A program made the position numbers and the translations under genes. The notes below the pieces were generated by a model. It saw nothing but the letters and a program-made list of their open reading frames with translations, was not told the DNA's origin and ran no database searches. Below, piece after piece: positions 8,016 to 16,863 of a stretch of DNA of 64,000 nucleotides. The DNA lies in contig NZ_CP030032.1 of assembly GCF_003258315.1 (NCBI RefSeq), positions 3,660,501-3,724,500 on the forward strand. Direction: 5' to 3'. The DNA comes from Bradymonas sediminis. Lineage in GTDB: Bacteria > Myxococcota_A > Bradymonadia > Bradymonadales > Bradymonadaceae. The stretch's first letter is position 1; every line of letters begins with the position of its first letter.

Positions 8016-11000
8016 TCAGGAGGCCTCGGCTCCCTCGGCGCCCTGCTCCTCGGCCCCGCCAACCTCGGCCTCGTCCTCGTCGCCGCCGAGATCCTGCAGG
8101 CGGTCCTCGTCTTTGAGGCGCTCGATAAAGCCGGCGCGCATAAACCCAGGGGTCAAGTTCTCAGGCTCGGCGCGCAACTCCGAGGGGCTTCGGTACTCAC
8201 GCGGACGAAGCTGCGCGAGCTGAACCTCCGCCTGACGGCTATATTCGTTGAACCAGCTCTCGCTGAGCGCGACCTCGAGCGCCTTCTTATAGGCATCGAC
8301 CGCCTGGACCTCGACCTTGCTGGCCTGGTCCTCAAGAAGACCGCGGTAGATCTCCTTCTGGTCGTAGGTAAGTCGCTTGGGAATCGGGCTGTTTCGCACC
8401 GTGTTGGCGAAGTCCTGATATTGCGCGCCGATTCGATACAGCGCAGCAATCGCCCAGTCGGGACGCTTAAAGAGGATGACCTCTTCGAAGATCTTCTGCG
8501 CCTTGGTGGCAACTTCCATCTTCTTGGTGATGCGCTTCTGCAGGTCCTTCTCGTTGGCAGCCTCGACAGTAATCGCGGTCATCTGCTCGAAGACGTCCTG
8601 GCCAATCATGAACTTGGCGCGCGCCGCGGCGTCGCGACCAGTGCTAAGCTCGGACTTCTTGGCGTCCGGAATCTTGTCGTAATAGGCCAGCGTCTGCTTG
8701 AACTCCTTCAGCGCGCGCCTGCGATTGCGCGGCCCCTCGATATTCCAATAATACATGCCAATGGCAGTGCGAGCTTCCAGGATACGGTCGTAATTCGACG
8801 GGTCCTTAAACTCCTTAAGGAAACGCTCGTACTGCTCCTTCGCCTTCTTGGGCTGGTCCTGAATCTCGTAGACACGCGCGATCTGGAAATACGAAATCGC
8901 GGCGCGCTCGGGCTCAGACTTGCCGAAGGTCTTGATATAATATTCGTAGTCCTGAATGGCGCGGGTGTAGTCGCCCAGGCCGTAGCGGAACTCCGAGGCG
9001 TTGGCCAACGCGGACTCCGCGTTCTCGTGCTCGGGGAAGTTCGCCACGAAAAGCTCGTAGTACTTGGCCGCCTGACTATAGGTCGCCAGGGCGTGGTAGT
9101 TACCCGCGATATTATAGAGCGTGATCGGCGCCAGCGGCGAGCTGGGCGCCGCCTGGAGCAAGAATTTACGGACCCGAATGGCCTTGCCGAGGTCGCGCAT
9201 CCGCTCGAAGTCGAGCGCCGCGTTATACAACGCCTTATCGACGTATTCCTCGTTATCCTGGTAGTCGCGGAAGAAGTCGACGAAGCAGGTTGCGGCGTCC
9301 TTCCAGCGCTCTTGCTCGTCGAAGATCGTACATTTTTTGAAGCGAATCTGCACGTCCAACTCGGCGACGGTCTCCAGGAATTCGGGGTCCTTGATCGGCT
9401 CTTTCTCCAGATAATCGACGACCGCGACGTGCAGTCCGTCGAAGTCCTGGAGCAGGTTGAGCGTGTCGAGGTGAAGGTTCGCCGAGATCACCGCCAGGCG
9501 GTGGTCGCTGTGCTTGTAGGCGATGTCCTTGAAGATCTCGAGCGACTCACCGAAGTGGTTGAAGTCGTAATAGGTACGCGCCAGGCTATACTTTACGTCG
9601 ACAATCCGCTTGCCGTCCGGGGCGAATTTAATATAGCGCTTAAGCGCGTTGATGAACTTGGCGTGCAGCTCCGAAATCTCCTTTTCTTTCGGGATTTCGA
9701 CCGGCGCTTTCTCGCCCTTCTCTTTGGCGTCGCTCTCGTCTTCGACCTTGGCGATGCTGTTCTCGTTGAGGTTCGCCTGCTCCTCGGAGGTGTCAACGAC
9801 CTTGAAATACGCGAGCACCGCGGCGTGCACCGCGTTCTCGGTATATTTGCCCTCGCCGTCGATCTCGAGCACGCGCTCGTAAGCGGCGGCGGCGTCTTCC
9901 CACTGCTGCAGTTTGTAGAGCAACTCACCGTAGAAGAACGTCATGGTGTAGACGTCTTTGGACTTCGGGTAAGTCTCGAGATAATTCTTATAGAGGAAGA
10001 ACGCCATCGCGTAGATGTCGTCGTTCTTGGTCTTCTGCGCCTCGCGGTGATATTGGGTCGTCCACTCACGCACCAGCGAGTCGACGCGCGCGCGCGTGGT
10101 CGGATAATCCTGCTCGGCGGTGTCCTCGAACTTATCCTGATCGGCGTATTGCACCAACTTCAGCAGACGCACCAACTCCTGAATCGTCTTCTCATTATAG
10201 GCGTTTGAGATCGTCTGGTTTCGCACGATCTCGTATTGATAATCGATCGTCTTCACGCTCGTTGTATTCAGCTTGATGAGCTGGCGGTACATGCGCGTGG
10301 AGTCGGTCGTATTACCCATATCGCTATAGTGAATCGCCAGGCGCTCGGCCAGGCCGATCCAGGTCTCGCGGTCATCGTTGCTGATCTCCTTAAGGAAGGG
10401 GATCGCCTTATCGGGGTTACCGATATGCGAGTAGGTGCGCACGATATCTTTGCGGGTCTGGGCGATCAGCGACTTGCTGGTGGGCTGCTCGGGGTGCTTC
10501 TCGGCGTATTTAAGCACGTCGATAAAGATCGCCAAGGCTTTATCTTTGCGGTCCAGGTTGAAATAGGACCAGCCCTCTTTATAGCGGGCGTAGGAGTAGA
10601 TATCCGAATTCTTAAATTGCGTGGCCTTCTGATAGGCCCGAAGCGCCTGCTCGGCGTCGTCATTATTGAAATAATACTCACCGAAGGATAGCAGCACGTT
10701 CGGGACGTATTTGGTGTTCGGGAAGTCACGAATCAGGCGCTTAAAGATCTCGCGGGCCTCATCGCCCCGGCCAAGCTCATTGAGGTTTGAGCCCAGATAG
10801 AAGAGGACCTTATCGAGCTCCTCGAAGTTCGGATAATTCTGATAAATCTCGACATAGAGTTGCACCGCTTCGCCCTTGAGGCGCTCGGATTCGTCGAGCA
10901 TGCGCTGCATCGACTTGCGGCAATTCTCGGCCTTTTTCGTCTCTTTGGCGTCGTCGAGGTCGTAGCATTCGTCCTGCTTCTGGAACGCCTGCTGCTGGTA

Positions 11001-11444
11001 ATAGGTCGACTTATCCCAATGCATCTCGGACAAGTTGAACATATATTCGGCGCGCCGGGGGTTGTCGGCGGCGCTATTTTTAATCAGTCGTTTCAGCTGG
11101 ACGATCTGCTCGTCGAGGCGACGCACGTTGTCGACCTTTTTGGAGCGAAGCGCGGCTGCCTCGACGTCATCGGACGGGCCAAGCTCACCTTCACGGTTGA
11201 GCGTGGGCGCCTCGATTTGGTCTTCGGCTTTCTGGACCGCGACGGCCTCTTCTTCTTTCTCTTCCTCTTCGGCAGCCGCGGGCGCCGCGACCTCCTCGGC
11301 GTCGTCCTGGGCGTACGCGGTTGCCGGAACCGAGGCCCCCGCAAGAAGCAGGCAACATCCCAAAATAAGCACCGGAGAAACTACACGGCGCTCCGGTTTC
11401 GACCTCTCTGAGTCCGAGGCAATTTGTTCGCGGGAAAAGGCCAT
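8016..11444 (-). CDS. gltD: Large exported TPR protein, GltD/AgmU-like
   Basis: About 1142 residues from the ATG at 11444, which has a strong AAGGAG Shine-Dalgarno six bases upstream; a TTG start at 11468 is not supported. A signal peptide ends near ATAYAQ, followed by an acidic coiled coil. The remainder is an almost continuous TPR superhelix (many units such as YSYARYKEGWSYFNLDRKDK and AITLYNIAGNYHALATYSQA). GltD (AgmU) of Myxococcus is a periplasmic TPR protein of about 1200 residues upstream of gltE, matching both size and position here. The assignment rests on architecture and gene order, not on an alignment. Confidence 0.8.
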   Translation of the reverse strand: MAFSREQIASDSERSKPERRVVSPVLILGCCLLLAGASVPATAYAQDDAEEVAAPAAAEEEEKEEEAVAVQKAEDQIEAPTLNREGELGPSDDVEAAALRSKKVDNVRRLDEQIVQLKRLIKNSAADNPRRAEYMFNLSEMHWDKSTYYQQQAFQKQDECYDLDDAKETKKAENCRKSMQRMLDESERLKGEAVQLYVEIYQNYPNFEELDKVLFYLGSNLNELGRGDEAREIFKRLIRDFPNTKYVPNVLLSFGEYYFNNDDAEQALRAYQKATQFKNSDIYSYARYKEGWSYFNLDRKDKALAIFIDVLKYAEKHPEQPTSKSLIAQTRKDIVRTYSHIGNPDKAIPFLKEISNDDRETWIGLAERLAIHYSDMGNTTDSTRMYRQLIKLNTTSVKTIDYQYEIVRNQTISNAYNEKTIQELVRLLKLVQYADQDKFEDTAEQDYPTTRARVDSLVREWTTQYHREAQKTKNDDIYAMAFFLYKNYLETYPKSKDVYTMTFFYGELLYKLQQWEDAAAAYERVLEIDGEGKYTENAVHAAVLAYFKVVDTSEEQANLNENSIAKVEDESDAKEKGEKAPVEIPKEKEISELHAKFINALKRYIKFAPDGKRIVDVKYSLARTYYDFNHFGESLEIFKDIAYKHSDHRLAVISANLHLDTLNLLQDFDGLHVAVVDYLEKEPIKDPEFLETVAELDVQIRFKKCTIFDEQERWKDAATCFVDFFRDYQDNEEYVDKALYNAALDFERMRDLGKAIRVRKFLLQAAPSSPLAPITLYNIAGNYHALATYSQAAKYYELFVANFPEHENAESALANASEFRYGLGDYTRAIQDYEYYIKTFGKSEPERAAISYFQIARVYEIQDQPKKAKEQYERFLKEFKDPSNYDRILEARTAIGMYYWNIEGPRNRRRALKEFKQTLAYYDKIPDAKKSELSTGRDAAARAKFMIGQDVFEQMTAITVEAANEKDLQKRITKKMEVATKAQKIFEEVILFKRPDWAIAALYRIGAQYQDFANTVRNSPIPKRLTYDQKEIYRGLLEDQASKVEVQAVDAYKKALEVALSESWFNEYSRQAEVQLAQLRPREYRSPSELRAEPENLTPGFMRAGFIERLKDEDRLQDLGGDEDEAEVGGAEEQGAEGAEAS

Positions 11445-11508
11445 CAGGTGCTCCTTGATACGGTTCAATGATGCTGAATTCTGAAGTACGACAACTGCTC
11501 TTGCTACT

Positions 11509-13143
11509 TTAGCGACTGCACTCGGAGTTCATATTGAAGACATAGAATCCGAGTTCGTCGCGCCAATATTCGCCGTCAAAAGTCCAGTAAAGCTCCTCAT
11601 CGCTCACCTGGACTCGGTCGGAAGCGGTGACGTTGCCGCCGACGCTCATGCCGGCGCGAATGTCGGCCTGAATGACGCCCTGCTCTGCGCGGGCGACCTC
11701 AAATTGGATCTCATCTTTTTGTTGGATAAGCTCTTCGAGTTCGCGCACCACGCGCTCAAGTCGCGCCCCCGCCAGTGTACCGGCGTTGTTGCGCGCAAAG
11801 CTCAGGGCGAGCTCCGACTCCTGGACCAGCGAAGACCCGAGCTCACTGGAAACCCACGCCTCCGGCATCGTCCCGATCTTCTCGGTCTCGCTCTCGATGG
11901 TGTCGACCAGGTCAAAGGTACGGGTCACCTCGGCGTCGCTTAGCGCGGCGCTCAGGATACGATAAACCTGCGGGTCGAAGTCGACCTCGCCCTTCTGCAG
12001 CGAGCGGATCCAGTCGAAGATCTCGGTGGGGTCTTCGTACTGAAGAATCACCGACTGCACCTCGTCTTTGAGCGGCGCATAATAATAGTCGAAGTCCGAC
12101 AACACCGAGCGCACGCGCGGGTATTTGCAGTTATAGAAATAGATCACCGCCGACAGAATCGGTCCCTCGGGGAAGTAGGCGTCGGCGAAGAACGGGGAGT
12201 TCAGGCTGTGCAGGTTACCGAGCGCCTTATTATAGTCGTCGGTCTGGAAGAACGCCCAGCTCGACTCGAAGAGGGCCTTGGGCCACTTGTCCGAGCGACG
12301 CTTGATCTTGGAATAATACTTCAGGCTCGTCTGGTAATCGCCGGTTGAGTAGAAGGTTCGCGCCATGCCGAGCGTGGTCGTCTCAAGCAGCTCGCGCTCC
12401 TTCGCGCTCAATTCCCCGTCGTCGTCCTTCTGTTGCAGGTAGCGCAGCGCTTCTTTGAACTCCTCGATCGCCGGCTCGGCCTTATAGGCGGAGACGTTGG
12501 CGATGGCCGCGATATAGCGCGAACGCGCATAGTACGGGCTGCGCGGGCTCACCGCGGTGAGCAGCCGCAGCGCCTCGTCGGTGTTCATCTCCTGGTAGAG
12601 ATATCGCCCGACCAGATAGGCGAATTGGTCGCGGTATTTCTCGGGGACATTCTCGGGGAAATAGCTCGCGAATTGCGCCAGACGCTCCATCAGCGAGGGG
12701 TCACCGGGGATCGCGTCGGTCAGCAGAATCAGCCCGCGCAGCGACGGAAGATAGTAGGGATGCATCTCCCCTTCGTCGACGATGGCGCCGAAATAGCTCA
12801 GCGCGCCCTGGTACAGCTCCATGCGCAGCAGCGCCTTGCCCAGCTCGTACTCGGCCTCGGGACGCACAACCTCCGCCGCGGCGTCGGTCGCGCTGGTCAC
12901 CTTATAGAACATCAGGCTGGCTTCGTCGTATTTCTCGGCTTCGTAGAGCTTTTTGCCCTCGTCCATAAACTCTTGGTAGGGACCGGCATCGACGGGCGCA
13001 GCCGCGTCGGCAGCATCCTCGGCCCCAAAGTCCATGGTCTCGTCAGCCCCAAAATCCATCGAGTCTTGGGCCTGACTCATCTGTACAAAACCAAATTGAA
13101 CGGCGGCGATCACTACCAAATATTTCAAGACGCGCTGGGGCAT
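11509..13143 (-). CDS. Exported TPR-like protein, GltC-like
   Basis: About 544 residues. The ATG at 13143 gives a compact signal peptide ending QMSQAQ; a TTG at 13179 would add 12 residues. The mature N-terminus has two MDFGA(D/E) repeats, then TPR/Sel1-like helical repeats (AEYELGKALLRMELYQGAL, GMARTFYSTGDYQTSLKYY), a coiled coil near 470-500 and a C-terminal motif WTFDGEYWRDELGFYVF. From memory, a WxFDGExWRDELG ending also occurs in the gliding protein GltC. It is the first gene of the minus-strand run that continues with the GltD-, GltE-, GltF- and GltG-like genes. A periplasmic scaffold role is inferred. Confidence 0.75.
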   Translation of the reverse strand: MPQRVLKYLVVIAAVQFGFVQMSQAQDSMDFGADETMDFGAEDAADAAAPVDAGPYQEFMDEGKKLYEAEKYDEASLMFYKVTSATDAAAEVVRPEAEYELGKALLRMELYQGALSYFGAIVDEGEMHPYYLPSLRGLILLTDAIPGDPSLMERLAQFASYFPENVPEKYRDQFAYLVGRYLYQEMNTDEALRLLTAVSPRSPYYARSRYIAAIANVSAYKAEPAIEEFKEALRYLQQKDDDGELSAKERELLETTTLGMARTFYSTGDYQTSLKYYSKIKRRSDKWPKALFESSWAFFQTDDYNKALGNLHSLNSPFFADAYFPEGPILSAVIYFYNCKYPRVRSVLSDFDYYYAPLKDEVQSVILQYEDPTEIFDWIRSLQKGEVDFDPQVYRILSAALSDAEVTRTFDLVDTIESETEKIGTMPEAWVSSELGSSLVQESELALSFARNNAGTLAGARLERVVRELEELIQQKDEIQFEVARAEQGVIQADIRAGMSVGGNVTASDRVQVSDEELYWTFDGEYWRDELGFYVFNMNSECSR

Positions 13144-13308
13144 GGCAACTGGCTCGATGAAAAGATTCAATAAACTCAACCGGGGACAACCGGCGCATTA
13201 TCCTAACCGCCGCGTCGTTTGAGTGGCCGATATGTTTTGAATGGCCAAACGCGGCGTTTCCACTGCTGACAGACGCGCCCGAGGCAGACGCGCTGGCAGC
13301 ACTAAGAC

Positions 13309-13641
13309 CTAGGCGTCGGACTCTTCGACGCAATACCCGGTGCTCGACCCGAAGGGCGAGAAGATCCGGCAAACCCCCGCGGTGCAGTCATCGTCGACTT
13401 CGCAGGTGGTGGTGCAATACGGGTCGCTGCCTTCGTAGCGCGCGCAGACCTGGGTCTCACACTGAAGGTTTTGCTCTTCAACACAGCTAATATTTGTTTG
13501 AGAGGGATCCTCACACCGGCTGCCGGCCTCAAGCGAGCAACTCGCGTAGAGGTCGTCTGTGCAGGCACTCGCCCCCAAAAGTAGCGCGAGCGCTGCGCCC
13601 ACGAGCAGCGAGCTTCCCCAATTTCGACGCAATCGTTGCAT
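13309..13641 (-). CDS. Small cysteine-rich lipoprotein
   Basis: 110 residues from the ATG at 13641, preceded by GAGGTG. The lipobox is LLGASAC. The mature part has about 12 cysteines in a pattern (CSLEAGSRC, CVEEQNLQC, CARYEGSDPYC, CEVDDDCTAGVC) resembling disulfide-rich extracellular modules common in myxobacteria-type lipoproteins. It is probably exposed on the outer membrane. It stands alone between the Glt-like locus and an acidic lipoprotein gene. Function unknown. Confidence 0.75.
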   Translation of the reverse strand: MQRLRRNWGSSLLVGAALALLLGASACTDDLYASCSLEAGSRCEDPSQTNISCVEEQNLQCETQVCARYEGSDPYCTTTCEVDDDCTAGVCRIFSPFGSSTGYCVEESDA

Positions 13642-13805
13642 CTGCTTCACCTCGGTACAAAAAATAGAGTGTTCAGTCAGGTATCAGAAATCATCTTCGC
13701 TGAAGGATGCACTCGACAGCCTATCGGCGTCAAGGTCGCTCTGGCCTCGCTTTGCTCAAACAATTTAGCCTTCCACATCAAAGTTGCCCTCGCACAAACA
13801 AATGC

Positions 13806-13855
13806 AAAAAAAAAGCTCAAAACCAGCGGCTTGAACCGCTGATTCTGAGCTTTTT
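13806..13855 (-). terminator. Intrinsic terminator, bidirectional
   Basis: The inner stem CAGCGG/CCGCTG extends by an outer AAAAGCTCA/TGAGCTTTT pairing. In the minus direction it ends in a nine-residue U-run, 17 bp after the stop of the acidic lipoprotein gene at 13873. Confidence 0.85.
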
Positions 13856-13872
13856 CTCGACCCGTTCAGGTC

Positions 13873-14142
13873 TTATTCAGCGGCTTCGACCGCTGCACCT
13901 TCTTCAGCAACCACTTCTTCTTCGGCTGCTTCTTCCTCTACGCCTTCTTCTTCGACCACTTCTTCTTCAACAGCCTCTTCTTCGACCGGTGCTTCTTCGA
14001 CAACTTCTTCTTCTTCAGCTTCCGGCTGCGCCAGTTCTTGCTGAGCGGTTTCGGTGTCGGGTTTCGGCTCACTGCTGCCGCAAGCGGTAGCGAAAGCGAA
14101 GGAAACTGCAACGAGAGCGATCAAGATATTTCTGAGTTTCAT
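13873..14142 (-). CDS. Acidic low-complexity lipoprotein
   Basis: 89 residues from the ATG at 14142, which has an ideal AAAGGAG Shine-Dalgarno. The signal peptide ends in a lipobox-like AFATAC. The mature protein is almost entirely Glu, Val and Ala in imperfect EEEVVEE / PVEEEAVEE repeats, so it should be a highly negative, extended lipid-anchored tail. The strong Shine-Dalgarno and terminator suggest high expression as a single gene. The repeat tract (about 13880-14020) is prone to length change. Function unknown. Confidence 0.8.
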   Translation of the reverse strand: MKLRNILIALVAVSFAFATACGSSEPKPDTETAQQELAQPEAEEEEVVEEAPVEEEAVEEEVVEEEGVEEEAAEEEVVAEEGAAVEAAE

Positions 14143-14587
14143 GGTGCGACTCCTTTCGGCATTAACCAATTACAAATGGTTCTTTATTCTCATTAAAAAC
14201 CAGCCCAATTTAATACCACTCGACGCCATGCCGAAGGTATTTTGACTGACCCTAATCAACACGCCGCGTACTTGCTCGAACAGACTCATCGACATCAACG
14301 CCGGGAGTGCCCGAGTGCGCGGTGTTGGCGTATTAGCACGCGGCGCACCATTCTCAAGAAATTTTATTCCCTGTCTAGCGTCATTTGACCAATTTCCGGG
14401 GATATTAAGGTTATTTTGGGAATAATTCGATTAATATCTAAGATTCTCCGGGGATATGGGTATAGTTGTGCGCGAATTTCGTCGCAATTTCACGCTCGCC
14501 CGAACGCGACTTGGAGTGACTTGTTGGCTGGGCTATAACTGAGCGCTGGCAGCTAACCATAATTTTGATGGCCAGGAACAGACCCGA
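14143..14587. promoter_or_regulatory. Divergent intergenic region with an 11-bp direct repeat
   Basis: 445 bp between the divergent acidic-lipoprotein and HExxH genes; much of it is AT-rich. The word TCCGGGGATAT occurs at 14395-14405 and again at 14447-14457, 52 bp apart (about five helical turns), upstream of the HExxH gene. An AACCA/TGGTT inverted repeat lies near 14163-14180, just upstream of the lipoprotein Shine-Dalgarno. I could not place a convincing -35/-10 pair. Confidence 0.4.
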
Positions 14588-16186
14588 ATGATGCCCTCCT
14601 CCCGTTGTTTTCACCGCCCGCTTCTCACCCTTCTTCCACTCGGCTTCGCCCTCCTTATTGGGGGCACGCCCGCGACCGTTGGCGCCCAACAAAATGCAGA
14701 AAGCGGCGCGGAAGTTGCTAAGAAGACGTCGAACCCCGACCCCAGCGGCCTGCAATTACTCCAGGAGGCCACCACGATCGCCGAGAAGGTCGGCCAATTT
14801 CGCGGCCTGGCGCTGGAGACCGAGATCCACAAGGGACTGCGCAACCGCGACCAACTCCGCCAGATCCTCATCGAGCGCCTCGCCGAAGAGGTCAGCGATG
14901 AGGATGTCGAGAACGAGGCGAAGGTCTTCAAAAAGCTGGGACTCCTCCCCCAGGACCTCGACTACCGGCAGGTTTTGCTCGACGTATTAACCGAGCAAAT
15001 CGCCGGGTTTTACGACCAGCAGGCCAAAGAATTGTATATCATGGAGGGCATTCCGCTGGACCTGCAGCGCCCGGCGATGGCCCACGAGATATTCCACGCC
15101 ATCCAGGACCAACACTTCGACATTAAGCGCATGATTGAGCCGGTCAGCGACCGCGAGAACGGGGACTTCGCCCTGGCGCGCTCGGCCTTTATCGAGGGCG
15201 ACGCGAGCATGGTCATGATCGACTTTTCGCTCTACGAAGAAGGCGTACTGCCGCACGGCCCGATTCGCAGCGTCATCGACATCCCGATGATGGCCAATAT
15301 GCTCAACCAATTGACCCGCCAGGATATCGGGGCGCTGCAGCAACTCCTCCCCGACGACGCCGAGGGGGACCCTCTGGCGGTGGACCCGAACGCGGTCGCC
15401 AAGACCGCCCTGGGCGAGGCACCGCGGATGCTGCGAAAGATGCTCACCTTCCCGTATTTCGCGGGCATGCAGTTCGTCATCGAGGCGCGCAAGGGCCACG
15501 ATTGGGAGCGCGTCAACGCGATCTATGAGAACGCGCCGGTGTCCAGTGAGCAAATCCTGCACCCCGAGCGCTATTTTGCCGGCGACGAGCCGACGCTGCT
15601 GGACTTTCGCACCTCGCCGGTGCTCCCGGCGGAGACGCTCATCTATGACACCACGCTCGGCGAGTACCAGATGCGCCTGCTCCTCGAGGAGCACCTGCAG
15701 GATGCCAAGAGCCAGCGGGCCTACGACGCGATCATCGATCGCGCGATGCTTGGCTGGGGCGGCGACCGGCTTCGCGCCTATGAGCCGAGCCCAGGCAAGA
15801 TCCTACTGACTCACCTGAGCGCCTGGGATAGCCAGCTCGACGCCGCCGAGTATTTCGACGCACTGGCCAAGGTCACGGCCATGCGCTTCCCCAAAGCCAC
15901 GATCCTGCGCAACCAGGGCCGCTTCGGGCGCTCGCTATGCATCCTGACCGCAGGCGAGCGCATCTATCTGGAGCAATGGGGCGACCTGGTGCTCCACCTG
16001 GAGGGCATGCCGAGCGCGCTGGACGCCAAGGGCAACGAAACCGACCCGACCAGCGCGATGCTGCGCGATCAGATCATGCACACCGTCCAGCGCACCCCTT
16101 TCGCCCAGGTCTACCGGGAGAAGCTCGACGCCTACGACGCCGCGGCACAGGCAGCGGCTGTCGAGGCCGCGCCCGCTGGCGAATAA
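14588..16186 (+). CDS. Secreted HExxH metalloprotease-like protein
   Basis: 532 residues with an N-terminal signal peptide (cut near VGAQQ). The zinc-binding motif HEIFH is at 166-170 (AHEIFHAIQDQHFD). About 35 residues later SAFIEGDAS supplies a Glu placed like the third ligand of gluzincin-type peptidases, next to a conserved Asp. The region before the helix (IAGFYDQQAKELYI) resembles the edge strand of such folds. The C-terminal 250 residues are helical and have no domain I recognise. It is transcribed alone and convergent with the yraN-like gene. Either a periplasmic/secreted peptidase or a catalytically altered relative; the substrate is unknown. Confidence 0.8.
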   Translation: MMPSSRCFHRPLLTLLPLGFALLIGGTPATVGAQQNAESGAEVAKKTSNPDPSGLQLLQEATTIAEKVGQFRGLALETEIHKGLRNRDQLRQILIERLAEEVSDEDVENEAKVFKKLGLLPQDLDYRQVLLDVLTEQIAGFYDQQAKELYIMEGIPLDLQRPAMAHEIFHAIQDQHFDIKRMIEPVSDRENGDFALARSAFIEGDASMVMIDFSLYEEGVLPHGPIRSVIDIPMMANMLNQLTRQDIGALQQLLPDDAEGDPLAVDPNAVAKTALGEAPRMLRKMLTFPYFAGMQFVIEARKGHDWERVNAIYENAPVSSEQILHPERYFAGDEPTLLDFRTSPVLPAETLIYDTTLGEYQMRLLLEEHLQDAKSQRAYDAIIDRAMLGWGGDRLRAYEPSPGKILLTHLSAWDSQLDAAEYFDALAKVTAMRFPKATILRNQGRFGRSLCILTAGERIYLEQWGDLVLHLEGMPSALDAKGNETDPTSAMLRDQIMHTVQRTPFAQVYREKLDAYDAAAQAAAVEAAPAGE

Positions 16187-16194
16187 CCCGCGCG

Positions 16195-16650
16195 TCAACG
16201 AATCTCGGCGTCCGCGTCAAAGGCGCCGGGAAAATGCGTGATCGTCGGCTCCTCGGTGCTCAGGTCCACGGCGATCACGTCGAAGCGAATATTGACCCGG
16301 CGGATCTTCTGGCGCTCCATAAATACGCACGCGAGGCGCACCAAACGCTTGCGTTTTGCGTGAGTGACCGAGGCCTCCGGAGGCGGCCCACGCCGGTCCC
16401 GCTTGGTCTTCACCTCCACGATCGCCAGGGTATCCTCGCGGCGCCCGTAGACCTCTTCACTGCGGCGCACCACCAGGTCAATCTCACCGATATTGAGCTG
16501 ATAATTGCGCGCGACGACGTCCCAGCCCTGCTCAACCATAAAGTCAGCCGCGATATCCTCGCCCCGAAACCCAACCTCTCGCCGAAGATCCGGGGCGACC
16601 TCCTCGTCACCTCCCGCCGCTACAACTCGCTTCCCTTCCTCGTGTCCCAT
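16195..16650 (-). CDS. YraN/UPF0102-family nuclease-like protein
   Basis: 151 residues from the ATG at 16650, chosen because GGAGGCGAG precedes it; the open frame upstream is poor. The core has the family signature: RGEDIAADFMVEQGW, then NIGEIDLVV with the catalytic-type Glu-Asp, then LAIVEVKTK (the ExK of the restriction-endonuclease-like fold). YraN proteins are predicted endonuclease-fold proteins usually encoded beside rnhB, as here. The exact substrate is unsettled; a role in DNA processing or uptake has been proposed. The N-terminal 30 residues are a variable extension. Confidence 0.88.
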   Translation of the reverse strand: MGHEEGKRVVAAGGDEEVAPDLRREVGFRGEDIAADFMVEQGWDVVARNYQLNIGEIDLVVRRSEEVYGRREDTLAIVEVKTKRDRRGPPPEASVTHAKRKRLVRLACVFMERQKIRRVNIRFDVIAVDLSTEEPTITHFPGAFDADAEIR

Positions 16651-16863
16651 CTCGCCTCCTGCTCTTAGATTGTCGAAAAATGCGGCCGCCAACAGCGGCG
16701 CCACCCCGCACCCTATTGTCTTCGACAGATCAGCTACAAATGTTGCGGGATTTCGAAAATAAGATGCAAAAACCGCCTCTCCTGAGCGCGAGAGCGCGGC
16801 CAGGCCGAGGCGGCTGTGATCTGGAGAGCCGGCTATCGCGGGACAAGCCATGCCCGAGCAACG

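Noticed and set aside
7959-10208. A 749-codon plus-strand reading frame opposite the GltD-like gene
   Set aside because: Composition is the complement of a TPR gene (rich in Leu, Val, Arg, Asp); no start signal and no domain.
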